From: Daejeonella oryzae DSM 19973
GTDB taxonomy: Bacteria > Bacteroidota > Bacteroidia > Sphingobacteriales > Sphingobacteriaceae
Reading direction: 5' to 3'
Assembly: GCF_000422945.1 (NCBI RefSeq)
Contig: NZ_AUHA01000002.1
Coordinates: 1,488,001-1,552,000 of the forward strand
DNA length: 64,000 bases
The translations under genes were made by a program, and so were the position numbers. Position 1 is the stretch's first letter. Each line of letters starts with the position of its first letter. A model generated the notes under the pieces. It searched no databases. It was not told where the DNA came from and saw only the letters and a program-made list of their open reading frames with translations. This document shows, one piece after another, positions 18,699 to 26,580 of the stretch.

Positions 18699-19109
18699 TT
18701 ATTGCAGAGATAATTCCATTATCACAAAATCATACCCATCCTGATTAAAAGTATTTTCTGTTAGTTTAAAACCCAACTTTTTATAAAAATCAGATACATT
18801 TTTACGGGAATTACACCATAGCATGTCTGCACGCTCACTCTTACTGAACTCAATTATATGTTCCATTAACAAAGTAGCATAACCAAAACCCTGATATTGT
18901 TTTACTGTTGCGAGTTTTCGAAACTGAGCATTATTTCCTCTTTTAAACCAGGAAACTATACTGATTAATTGATTATGATCAAATAACCCAAAGTGTATGC
19001 CATCTTCATCGTCAGCTAATTTAATATCTTTTAATTCTTTTTCAGGATACATTACTTCATGACGAATAGCCCAGGTCAATTCTGCCGGTATTTGTTCGAT
19101 TTGATACAC
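18699..19109 (-). CDS. GNAT family N-acetyltransferase
   Basis: A 136-aa single GNAT domain. The acetyl-CoA-binding motif is visible as RKLATVKQYQGFGYATLLMEHII, where the usual Q/RxxGxG/A is QGFGYA, followed by NSRKNVSDFYKKLGFK. The start is GTG at 19109, needed to keep the conserved ELTWAIRHEVMYPEK segment; no ATG precedes it in frame. The substrate cannot be assigned. It is the first gene of the minus-strand block and lies 23 bp upstream of the M42 gene. Confidence 0.85.
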   Translation of the reverse strand: MYQIEQIPAELTWAIRHEVMYPEKELKDIKLADDEDGIHFGLFDHNQLISIVSWFKRGNNAQFRKLATVKQYQGFGYATLLMEHIIEFSKSERADMLWCNSRKNVSDFYKKLGFKLTENTFNQDGYDFVIMELSLQ

Positions 19110-19450
19110 AATTTATTTTTTTGGGATGCTAATTTACTGATCAACCTCTATCCAACCAACCAAATCACAACTAAAAGGTGTGGAACAGTCACAGCGAGGT
19201 TAATCCTTCAAGCCGCAAAATACCAAATCTTTCATAAATGAAATAGTCTTGATTCCATTCACAAAATGTTTATATTACCTCTGGTTGCCATTCATTCTAG
19301 ACTCAGAGACAATCTTTTCTGTCATTTTTATTTCAAATTCTTATTGCAATTATGTTGGTTTTTTAATGATTCCTTTTGGGATTCTTCGCTTTAGGGTAAA
19401 CCAGTAGAGAAAGTTAAACCTTATAGCATAAAAGGAGTTAAAAGTATTGC
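19110..19450. other. Intergenic region before the SulP-exporter operon
   Basis: About 340 bp without a supportable gene, AT-rich, between the divergent GNAT and SulP genes. No tRNA, repeat array or clear TAnnTTTG box was seen in it. The only strong structure is the palindrome immediately downstream. It may mark one edge of an inserted cassette. Confidence 0.4.
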
Positions 19451-19485
19451 AATTTAAAATGATAGTAATACTATCATTTTAAATT
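19451..19485. promoter_or_regulatory. Perfect 35-bp palindrome (candidate operator) upstream of the SulP operon
   Basis: Left arm AATTTAAAATGATAGTA (19451-19467), central A, right arm TACTATCATTTTAAATT (19469-19485): 17 of 17 bases pair. The right-hand motif TACTATC recurs once more at 19490-19496, overlapping a promoter-like box. It sits 44 bp before the SulP start and has no T-run in either direction, so a dimeric repressor or activator site is more likely than a terminator. No regulator gene lies next to it. Confidence 0.7.
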
Positions 19486-19492
19486 AAAGTAC

Positions 19493-19500
19493 TATCTTCG
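19493..19500 (+). promoter_or_regulatory. Possible -7 box for the SulP operon
   Basis: TATCTTCG is one base away from the Bacteroidota -7 consensus TAnnTTTG. It lies 29 bp before ATG 19529 and overlaps the third TACTATC half-site, so a protein bound at the palindrome would touch the promoter. No matching TTG at -33 was found. Confidence 0.35.
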
Positions 19501-19528
19501 CCTAATAAACTTACAATGACAATTGATT

Positions 19529-21082
19529 ATGGAATTGAAAGACGCGTTTAAAGAATTGAAGAACGATTTGCCCGCAAGCATCGTTGTGTTTTTTGTGGCA
19601 GTACCTTTATGCCTTGGAATTGCCTTAGCTTCAGGGGCTCCGTTGTTTGCCGGGATTATAGCCGGAATAGTGGGCGGAATTATAGTAGGTATAGCCAGTG
19701 GTTCCCCTTTGGGAGTTAGTGGTCCGGCAGCCGGGTTAGCTGTAATTGTGCTGACCTCTATCGCTGCACTTGGTTCCTGGCCTGCATTCTTGCTAGCGGT
19801 TGTACTTGCCGGAGTTTTTCAGGTAATTATGGGCTATGCCAAGGCGGGTTTTATTGCGTACTTCTTTCCTTCTTCTGTAGTTAAAGGAATGCTTACCGGT
19901 ATCGGGCTGTTGATAATTTTAAAACAAATACCCCACGCTTTAGGATACGATAATGATGCTGAAGGAGACTTATCTTTCTTACAGGCCGATGGTGAAACCA
20001 CCCTTTCATCCATATACAAAGCGTTTGATGTGATAACGCCTGGAGCCCTGCTAATAGCCGGCCTATCTATCGCCATTCTTATATTGTGGGATCAGGTTCT
20101 GATAAAAAAACATAAATTTTTTCAGTTGGTACAAGGCCCTATTGTGGTTGTGATATTGAGCATTGTCATGAATTATTTATTCCAAACAGGTGCTATGAAT
20201 TACAGCCTTTCGGCAGATCAGGTAGTGAGGCTTCCGGTTGCAAACACCCTCACTGATTTTTTTAGCTTTTTTACGTTTCCGGATTTCTCTGCGATCACTA
20301 ACCTGAAAGTTTGGGAAGTGGCTGCCGTACTAGCAATTGTTGCAAGTTTAGAAACTTTGTTGTGTGTTGAGGCTACCGATAAAATGGACGCAGAGAAACG
20401 GGTTACGCCCACTAACAGAGAATTGAAGGCTCAAGGATTAGGTAATATTGTTTCTGGCTTAATCGGCGGTTTGCCAATTACTCAGGTAATTGTTCGCAGT
20501 TCGGCCAACATTTCATTTGGCGGTAAAACAAAAATGTCTGCCATATTGCATGGCGTATTTTTACTGATCAGTGCTATTACTATTGCAGGCTTATTGAATA
20601 TGATTCCACTCTCCAGTTTAGCAGCCATCTTAATTATGGTAGGTTATAAACTTGCGAAGCCTGCTCTCTTTAAACAGATGTACAAATTGGGATGGGAGCA
20701 GTTTGTGCCTTTTATGGTAACAATAGTTGCAATTTTGTTAACCGATTTATTGAAAGGAATAACCGCGGGATTAATGGTGGGCGGCTTTTATGCGTTGCTA
20801 CACAGCTACCGCAATTCACACTACATGAAAGAGATTATTACTACGGAAGATGGTATTCAAACGTATCACCTGGTATTAGCTGAGGAAGTTTCATTCTTTA
20901 ATAAAGCCAATGTGGTGAAAGAACTGGATCAAATTCCGGCAAATTCAAAAGTGATAATTGATTTTTCCAACTCAAAATCGGTAGCATACGATGTTCTTGA
21001 ACTAATAAAAGATTATGAGGTTAACGCTAAAACTAAAAACATTACCGTTGAAAAGATAAATTTTATTGAAAGAGCTGCTTAA
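19529..21082 (+). CDS. SulP family inorganic anion transporter (copy 1)
   Basis: A 517-aa SulP permease from ATG 19529; the TTG six bases upstream is less likely. The core (about 10-420) is strongly hydrophobic with DLPASIVVFFVAVPLCLGIALASGAPL, SGPAAGLAVIVLT and TPTNRELKAQGLGNIVSGLIGGLPITQVIVRSSANI, the SulP signature. A short STAS-like domain covers about 430-517. SulP proteins move sulfate, bicarbonate or other anions; the carbonic anhydrase next to it favours bicarbonate, by inference. First gene of a five-gene operon. Clearly paralogous to the SulP at 28833. Confidence 0.92.
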   Translation: MELKDAFKELKNDLPASIVVFFVAVPLCLGIALASGAPLFAGIIAGIVGGIIVGIASGSPLGVSGPAAGLAVIVLTSIAALGSWPAFLLAVVLAGVFQVIMGYAKAGFIAYFFPSSVVKGMLTGIGLLIILKQIPHALGYDNDAEGDLSFLQADGETTLSSIYKAFDVITPGALLIAGLSIAILILWDQVLIKKHKFFQLVQGPIVVVILSIVMNYLFQTGAMNYSLSADQVVRLPVANTLTDFFSFFTFPDFSAITNLKVWEVAAVLAIVASLETLLCVEATDKMDAEKRVTPTNRELKAQGLGNIVSGLIGGLPITQVIVRSSANISFGGKTKMSAILHGVFLLISAITIAGLLNMIPLSSLAAILIMVGYKLAKPALFKQMYKLGWEQFVPFMVTIVAILLTDLLKGITAGLMVGGFYALLHSYRNSHYMKEIITTEDGIQTYHLVLAEEVSFFNKANVVKELDQIPANSKVIIDFSNSKSVAYDVLELIKDYEVNAKTKNITVEKINFIERAA

Positions 21083-21110
21083 ACACAAACCATTTAAAAA
21101 TTGAAATATT

Positions 21111-21752
21111 ATGAAAACGTTGAACAAAGAAATGCAAGATGCGATTACACCCACTATGGCGCTGGACATATTAAAAGAGGGGAACAAGAGATTTGTAAGT
21201 AACCTGAAAGTAAACCGAAACCTGTTGCAGCAAGCCAATGAGACATCAGACGGGCAGCATCCCTTTGCCGTCATTTTAAGTTGCATTGATTCCCGTACTT
21301 CGGCAGAGTTAATTTTTGACCAGGGTCTGGGTGATGTTTTTAGCGTGCGGATTGCAGGTAACATCATCAACGAAGATATTTTGGGCAGTATGGAATTTGG
21401 CTGCAAAGTAGCCGGCTCAAAAATAATTGTAGTGTTGGGCCATACAAAATGCGGGGCTATAAAAGGTGCCTGCGATCACGTAGAAATGGGCAACCTGACG
21501 GCGCTGTTAAGCAAAATACAACCCGCCGTTTATGATGAAAAAACAGAAACAGAAAACCGCAATTCAGGCAATATCGAATTTGTGGAGAAAGTGGCCGCCA
21601 TTAATGTGAAGAGAACCGTTCATGCCATTATGGAGCGCAGCCCTATTTTAAAAGAAATGATAGAAGCCGGAGAAATCGGAATTGCAGGCGGCAGTCATAA
21701 TATTGCAACCGGCGAGGTGAGTTTTTATGAAGATACGTTAATTCTTAAATAG
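21111..21752 (+). CDS. Beta-class carbonic anhydrase (copy 1)
   Basis: A 213-aa beta-carbonic anhydrase, which interconverts CO2 and bicarbonate. The zinc ligands are Cys58, His111 and Cys114 (ILSCIDSR and GHTKCGAI), with the Asp60-Arg62 dyad. No signal peptide is present, so it is cytosolic. It lies 28 bp after SulP copy 1 and 74 bp before the ABC gene. Its sequence around the active site differs from copy 2 (30443), so the two belong to different beta subtypes. Confidence 0.93.
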   Translation: MKTLNKEMQDAITPTMALDILKEGNKRFVSNLKVNRNLLQQANETSDGQHPFAVILSCIDSRTSAELIFDQGLGDVFSVRIAGNIINEDILGSMEFGCKVAGSKIIVVLGHTKCGAIKGACDHVEMGNLTALLSKIQPAVYDEKTETENRNSGNIEFVEKVAAINVKRTVHAIMERSPILKEMIEAGEIGIAGGSHNIATGEVSFYEDTLILK

Positions 21753-21826
21753 TTTAAAAGCCATAAACCTGATTATCCCAATTAGGGCCGGGCAGATAAA
21801 TTAGCACCATTAAATAAAATCGATCA

Positions 21827-23506
21827 ATGCCAACAACTGCAAGCCCTCTTTCGCGGATCCTTAACCTGTTAGAACTGGAGCGAAATGAAATAACTGCTGT
21901 ATACTTATATGCCATACTAGGCGGGCTGATACAGCTTTCGCTCCCTTTAGGCGTGCAGGCCATCATTGGTTTTGTGCTTGGTGCCACCATGAGGGCTACA
22001 TTAGTTGTATTAATAGCACTCGTGGTTATAGGTGTACTTGTTGCGGGTATTATGCAGGTTAATCAGATGAAACTGATCGAAAAAATCCAACAGAAACTTT
22101 TTGTTCGTTACTCTTTTGCCTTCGCTAAACATATCCCAAAGATAGATCTGAAGAAAACAGACGCTATTTATCTGCCCGAATTGGTAAACCGGTTTTTTGA
22201 TATCCCCGTGCTGCAAAAAAGTTTGGCGAAAATACTGCTGGACATACCTACAGCCAGTATTCAAATATTATTTGGATTGATACTACTATCTTTTTATCAC
22301 CCTGCATTTATCCTTTTTGGATTGATTCTTATTATTTTGCTTTGGCTGATACTTCGCTACACAGGTAAACACGGCTTGTCTACCAGCATTGCCGAAAGTA
22401 GTTATAAGTACAAAGTAGCCGCCTGGCTGGAAGAAACCGCAAGAGTAGTAAAATCTATTAAACTGGTAAAAAGTAATAATTTTCACCTGCATAAAACCGA
22501 TGGACATGTAAGCGATTACCTGGACGCCCGCAATCGGCATTTTAAAATATTGCTGTTTCAGTACCATGTGCTGGTAGTTTTTAAAACGATAATTACCGCG
22601 TCGATGCTGATAGTAGGCACCATATTGCTCGTCAATCAGCAGTTAAATATCGGCCAGTTTATTGCCGCTGAAATCATCATCCTGCTTGTGCTCAATTCCG
22701 TAGAAAAACTCATTATGAACCTGGATAGTGTGTATGATACGCTGACATCGGTTGAGAAAATATCCAACCTGACCGATATGCCGGTAGAAGAAAGTGGTTC
22801 TGCCAAATTACCCGGCAATGGCAATGGGTTAAAAGTGGAAATGAAAAACGTGGGCTTTGGTTACAATAATGAGAAAGAAATATTAAATAATATTTCGCTG
22901 CAAATAAATCCCGGAGAAAAAGTATGTATAAAAGGCAAAGACAGTTCCGGTAAATCAACATTGATACGGCTAATGGCCGGTGCCTACACAGAATTTAAAG
23001 GCTCTATTCTCTTAGATAATATACCTGTTGGAAATTATGATCTTGATTCAGTTCATTCGCAGATAGGGGTGCTAATCAATCATCAGGATATTTTCACCGG
23101 TACTCTTTGGGAAAACATCGCATTGGGTAGTTCAACTGCTACTATAGAATCAGTGAGTAATTATGCCGATAAGGTTGGGCTAAATGATTTTGTGGCCACA
23201 CTGAAGAATGGTTACGAAACCATGCTTGATCCCACCGGTAACAGGCTGCCAAGAAACGTGGTACATAAAATTTTATTGGTGAGAGCCCTTGCCGGAAACC
23301 CTCGTTTATTATTGCTGGAAGAACCCTGGATGCACTTCGAAAATGGGTTCCGAACGCAAATTATTCAACTGCTCAACGAAATTAAGAACACAACGCTGGT
23401 AGTGGTAAGCAATGATGAAGAGTTTGCAAAGCAATCCGACAAGGTTTTAATTATGGAAAAGGGAACCATCACTACTCTGGTAAATACCAAGTCATCCAAC
23501 CAATAA
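21827..23506 (+). CDS. ABC exporter (membrane plus ATPase domains) with degenerate ATPase motifs
   Basis: A 559-aa half-transporter: a six-helix-type membrane domain (about 20-310) and a nucleotide-binding domain (about 335-550). Walker A is intact (G370 to T378, GKDSSGKST), as is the A-loop Tyr346. Four other motifs are altered: the Q-loop Gln is Asn418, the LSGGQ signature reads LPRNV (474-478), the Walker B Asp is Glu498 (catalytic Glu499 kept) and the switch His is Asn529. There is no N-terminal C39 peptidase domain. With the HlyD and TolC genes that follow it resembles a type I secretion system. The substrate is unknown. Confidence 0.88.
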   Translation: MPTTASPLSRILNLLELERNEITAVYLYAILGGLIQLSLPLGVQAIIGFVLGATMRATLVVLIALVVIGVLVAGIMQVNQMKLIEKIQQKLFVRYSFAFAKHIPKIDLKKTDAIYLPELVNRFFDIPVLQKSLAKILLDIPTASIQILFGLILLSFYHPAFILFGLILIILLWLILRYTGKHGLSTSIAESSYKYKVAAWLEETARVVKSIKLVKSNNFHLHKTDGHVSDYLDARNRHFKILLFQYHVLVVFKTIITASMLIVGTILLVNQQLNIGQFIAAEIIILLVLNSVEKLIMNLDSVYDTLTSVEKISNLTDMPVEESGSAKLPGNGNGLKVEMKNVGFGYNNEKEILNNISLQINPGEKVCIKGKDSSGKSTLIRLMAGAYTEFKGSILLDNIPVGNYDLDSVHSQIGVLINHQDIFTGTLWENIALGSSTATIESVSNYADKVGLNDFVATLKNGYETMLDPTGNRLPRNVVHKILLVRALAGNPRLLLLEEPWMHFENGFRTQIIQLLNEIKNTTLVVVSNDEEFAKQSDKVLIMEKGTITTLVNTKSSNQ

Positions 23507-23508
23507 CC

Positions 23509-24822
23509 ATGAACGATATTTCAATTAAATCAAACACCCGTATTTACCAGTATGATAAAAATAGTAAGGTAAAGACATGGTTCTTTATCTGTGTATTGAT
23601 TTTTGTTATTTTCTTATTCTTGCCATGGACACAGAATATCCGGGCTACCGGAACGGTGACCACCCTGTTCCAGGATCAGCGTCCACAACAGGTGAATACC
23701 ATTATCGGCGGCCAGGTAGCCAAATGGCATATTAAAGAAGGTGATTATGTGAAAACTGGCGATACATTAATTCAGCTAACAGAAATAAAGGTGGACTACC
23801 TTGACCCGAATTTGCTGAAGCGTACGCAGGAACAATTAGCCGGTAAACAGCAATCGGTTGATTATTATAAAAGCAAAGTAGATGTAGCCGACCAGCAAAT
23901 AGGCGCCATAAATTCAGGGCTTCTGTTAAAATTAAACCAGTTAGAAAACAAGCTTAAACAGTTGCAATTGAAAGTGCAGGCGGACAGCGCAGAAGCGGCT
24001 TCTGCCAATAACGACTTCGTTATAAGTACTACGCAATACAATCGACAAAAGACTATGTACGATAGCGGCCTTGTGTCATTAACCCAATTGGAAATTCGTA
24101 ATCAGCAATTCCAAAGTGCCCAGGCAAAAAAAATCAGTGCCGAAAATAAACTTGAAAACAGTAAGCAGGATTTAGTTATTACCCGGATAGAGATGAGTTC
24201 CCTGAAACAGGAAAACCTGGAAAAAGTGACCAAAGCGCAGGGCGAGCAATTTCAATCATTAACACAAATAGCCGGTGGCCAGGCTGATATTGCCAAACTT
24301 AAAAATCAATACGCAAGCTATAGTATCCGTAACGGCCAGTATTTTATACTGGCTTCTCAAAGCGGGCAAATTATAAAAGCGCAAAAAGCCGGTATTGGTG
24401 AATTTGTAAAAGATGGTGATATGATTGCCGAAATAGTGCCCGACAAAATTCAATATGCTGTCGAAATGTTTGTACGGCCGCTTGATTTACCCTTGCTTGC
24501 AAAAGGACAAAAAGTTCGTTTTCTCTTTGACGGATTTCCGGCCATTGTATTTAGCGGATGGCCCAAAGCCTCTTCGGGCACCTTTGGCGGCGAAATTGTA
24601 GCGGTAGAAAGCAACATGAGCGTAAATGGCAAATACAGAGTTTTAGTGCAGGAAGATGCGAACGATAGCCCATGGCCAAAAGAACTGAGAATTGGTGTAG
24701 GGGCGCAAGCTATTACTTTACTAATGGATGTGCCGGTTTGGTACGAGTTATGGCGGAATATTAATGGCTTTCCACCAGACTATTATACAAAAGAGGATGT
24801 GAAATCAAAAGGGAAAAAATGA
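23509..24822 (+). CDS. HlyD-type periplasmic adaptor (membrane fusion protein)
   Basis: A 437-aa adaptor with a short cytoplasmic N-terminus, one membrane helix at about 24-42 (WFFICVLIFVIFLFLPW) and a split lipoyl/barrel-sandwich domain starting near GGQVAKWHIKEGDYVKTGDTL. A long coiled-coil hairpin (about 90-260, rich in Gln, Lys and Leu) is followed by a beta-barrel C-terminal part. It should link the inner-membrane ABC protein to TolC. It starts 2 bp after the ABC stop and overlaps tolC by 4 bp, so the three are translationally coupled. Confidence 0.92.
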   Translation: MNDISIKSNTRIYQYDKNSKVKTWFFICVLIFVIFLFLPWTQNIRATGTVTTLFQDQRPQQVNTIIGGQVAKWHIKEGDYVKTGDTLIQLTEIKVDYLDPNLLKRTQEQLAGKQQSVDYYKSKVDVADQQIGAINSGLLLKLNQLENKLKQLQLKVQADSAEAASANNDFVISTTQYNRQKTMYDSGLVSLTQLEIRNQQFQSAQAKKISAENKLENSKQDLVITRIEMSSLKQENLEKVTKAQGEQFQSLTQIAGGQADIAKLKNQYASYSIRNGQYFILASQSGQIIKAQKAGIGEFVKDGDMIAEIVPDKIQYAVEMFVRPLDLPLLAKGQKVRFLFDGFPAIVFSGWPKASSGTFGGEIVAVESNMSVNGKYRVLVQEDANDSPWPKELRIGVGAQAITLLMDVPVWYELWRNINGFPPDYYTKEDVKSKGKK

Positions 24823-26228
24823 ATGCTGTAAAATTTGCTTCCTTTCTTATTATACTATTATTGGCTTTCTCGGCGAAGGCACAGGATAGCTTAAAAACTT
24901 TGTCGGCAGGCCAGGTAATGGAGATTGTTAAACAGTTTCATCCGATGGCAAAGCAGGCAGACATCTTTGTAGATAAAGCGAAAGCAGATGTGACTAGTGC
25001 AAGAGGCCTGTTTGATCCGGTTCTTAAGAATGAAATGGCGGAGAAAACATTTGATGGTACAAATTACTATTCCTACAACAGACCTGAACTTATTATACCC
25101 ACCTGGTTTGGTATGGAAGTTTCGGCAGGTTTAGAAAATTTATCCGGGAGTCGCACTCCGCCTGAAGAAACGCAAGGAAAAACAAGTTATGTGGGCATCA
25201 GTATACCTTTGGCAAAAAATTTACTGATAGACAAAAGAAGAGCAGTTTTGCAAACAGCAAAAATTTTAGAGGATGCTTCAGCTGTTGAGAAAAGAACCAT
25301 ACTCAACACCCTGTTGTTGGATGCGATGAACAGTTATTGGAATTGGGCGAAGCAATACCAAATATATAACATATTAACCGATGCCGTAAAAGTTAACGAG
25401 AAAAGAGTCGGGTTTACAAAAACGGCTTTTAGGTTGGGCGATAGACCGGCTATTGATACGACAGAAGCGCTCGCACAATTGCAGAATTTTGAATTGCTGA
25501 AAAGTCAGGCCTTGCTTGATTTTCAGAATGCTGGCCTGGAACTCTCCCTTTTTATGTGGACTGGAAATGCACAGCCCTACACCTTGACATTAGATATTGT
25601 TCCGGCAGATGACATACAACTTAAAAATATTGCGGCAGCGCAGCTTCCGGAATTAAATAATTTACTGCAGGACGCCCTAGAGAATCACCCAGACTTACTC
25701 ATTTATAATTATAAGCTGGATGTATTAAGCGTGGAGAAGAGGCTAAAATTTCAGGACTTGTTACCTACTGTAAATTTCAGATACAATCAGTTAGGGAAGG
25801 GTTATGATGTACCCCAAATCGGTCCGTTCTTTGAAAATAATTATCAGTACGGGTTATCGTTGGCCATTCCGCTCCGCTTGTCACAGGGAAGGGGTGAATA
25901 CCGGAAAGCAAAATTGAAAATTACAGAAACGCAATTACAGCAGAGAGAAAAACAATGGCAGGTGGAAAACAAGGTAAAAAGTTATTTTAACGAATTGATG
26001 GCGTTGAAAAGCCAGGTGGCCTTGCAGGAAAAAGCTTTGAAAAATTACCAGTTGTTACAGCGGGGAGAAGAAATCCGGTTTCAGGCAGGAGAAAGTTCTT
26101 TATTTCTCATTAATTCCCGCGAAAACAAAACATTGGAAGCCCTGCAGAAGCTACAAGATCTGAAAGTGAAATATTATAAAACAGAAAATAGCCTGCAGTG
26201 GGCTGCAGGTAGGCTGATACCATACTAA
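24819..26228 (+). CDS. TolC family outer membrane efflux protein (operon with ABC/HlyD)
   Basis: A 469-aa outer-membrane channel with signal peptide at 1-21 (MNAVKFASFLIILLLAFSAKA). It carries the two long TolC helical repeats, including KVNEKRVGFTKTAFRLGDRPAIDTTEALAQLQNFELL and LVALQEKALKNYQLLQRGEEIRFQAGESSLF-type segments. Its start overlaps the adaptor stop (ATGA). It is the last gene of the five-gene operon. No clear terminator follows, and the next 350 bp hold only a possible transposase remnant. Confidence 0.92.
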   Translation: MNAVKFASFLIILLLAFSAKAQDSLKTLSAGQVMEIVKQFHPMAKQADIFVDKAKADVTSARGLFDPVLKNEMAEKTFDGTNYYSYNRPELIIPTWFGMEVSAGLENLSGSRTPPEETQGKTSYVGISIPLAKNLLIDKRRAVLQTAKILEDASAVEKRTILNTLLLDAMNSYWNWAKQYQIYNILTDAVKVNEKRVGFTKTAFRLGDRPAIDTTEALAQLQNFELLKSQALLDFQNAGLELSLFMWTGNAQPYTLTLDIVPADDIQLKNIAAAQLPELNNLLQDALENHPDLLIYNYKLDVLSVEKRLKFQDLLPTVNFRYNQLGKGYDVPQIGPFFENNYQYGLSLAIPLRLSQGRGEYRKAKLKITETQLQQREKQWQVENKVKSYFNELMALKSQVALQEKALKNYQLLQRGEEIRFQAGESSLFLINSRENKTLEALQKLQDLKVKYYKTENSLQWAAGRLIPY

Positions 26229-26580
26229 CTATAAACATTTAGATTTTAAAGCCATAAAATGTGTCCGAATTGTGATGAAACATAGGTAGTAACGAAAAGA
26301 CAAGGTTTATAGATTGTTTACTATCCTAAATGCCTAGGTACTCGGTTGGATAAGGGATACCTGGATAAGATAATTGAGAAGTCGGCCTCAGTAGATTTAC
26401 CCCAGCAATCAAACCAGGGGCATGACCCTCAGTCGGTTATGCTTTAAGCAAAGACTTTACTCTCACGATCCAATAAGAGGAACACTCCGACATCATAAAA
26501 AATTGCCCAAAATAGGGTGAGGCTTAATTTTTTTTTAAGGAAATCGCATTTCCGAACAATTATTCTTTTAGCTCAAGGAT
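26229..26580. other. Intergenic region after the SulP-exporter operon
   Basis: About 350 bp separating the convergent tolC and carboxylase genes. It holds no full gene. One frame on the plus strand gives a protein-like stretch (listed separately). A long T-run lies at 26527-26536 but without a clear stem. GC content of 26330-26480 is visibly higher than the flanks. Confidence 0.4.
26313..26447 (+). pseudogene. Possible remnant of a transposase gene
   Basis: An open stretch of 44 codons between two stops, without a start codon, reading in part LDKGYLDKIIEKSASVDLP then QQSNQGHDPQSVML. The second part resembles the LPQPGSNRGY-like region near the N-terminus of IS1380-type transposases, from memory only. 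The similarity is short and may be chance. If real, it is a decayed insertion-sequence fragment beside the SulP-exporter cassette. Confidence 0.2.

Noticed and set aside
26229-26580. Group II intron or full insertion sequence after tolC
   Set aside because: No domain V-like motif, no reverse transcriptase or complete transposase frame, and no terminal inverted repeats were found. Only a short protein-like stretch remains, kept at low confidence.
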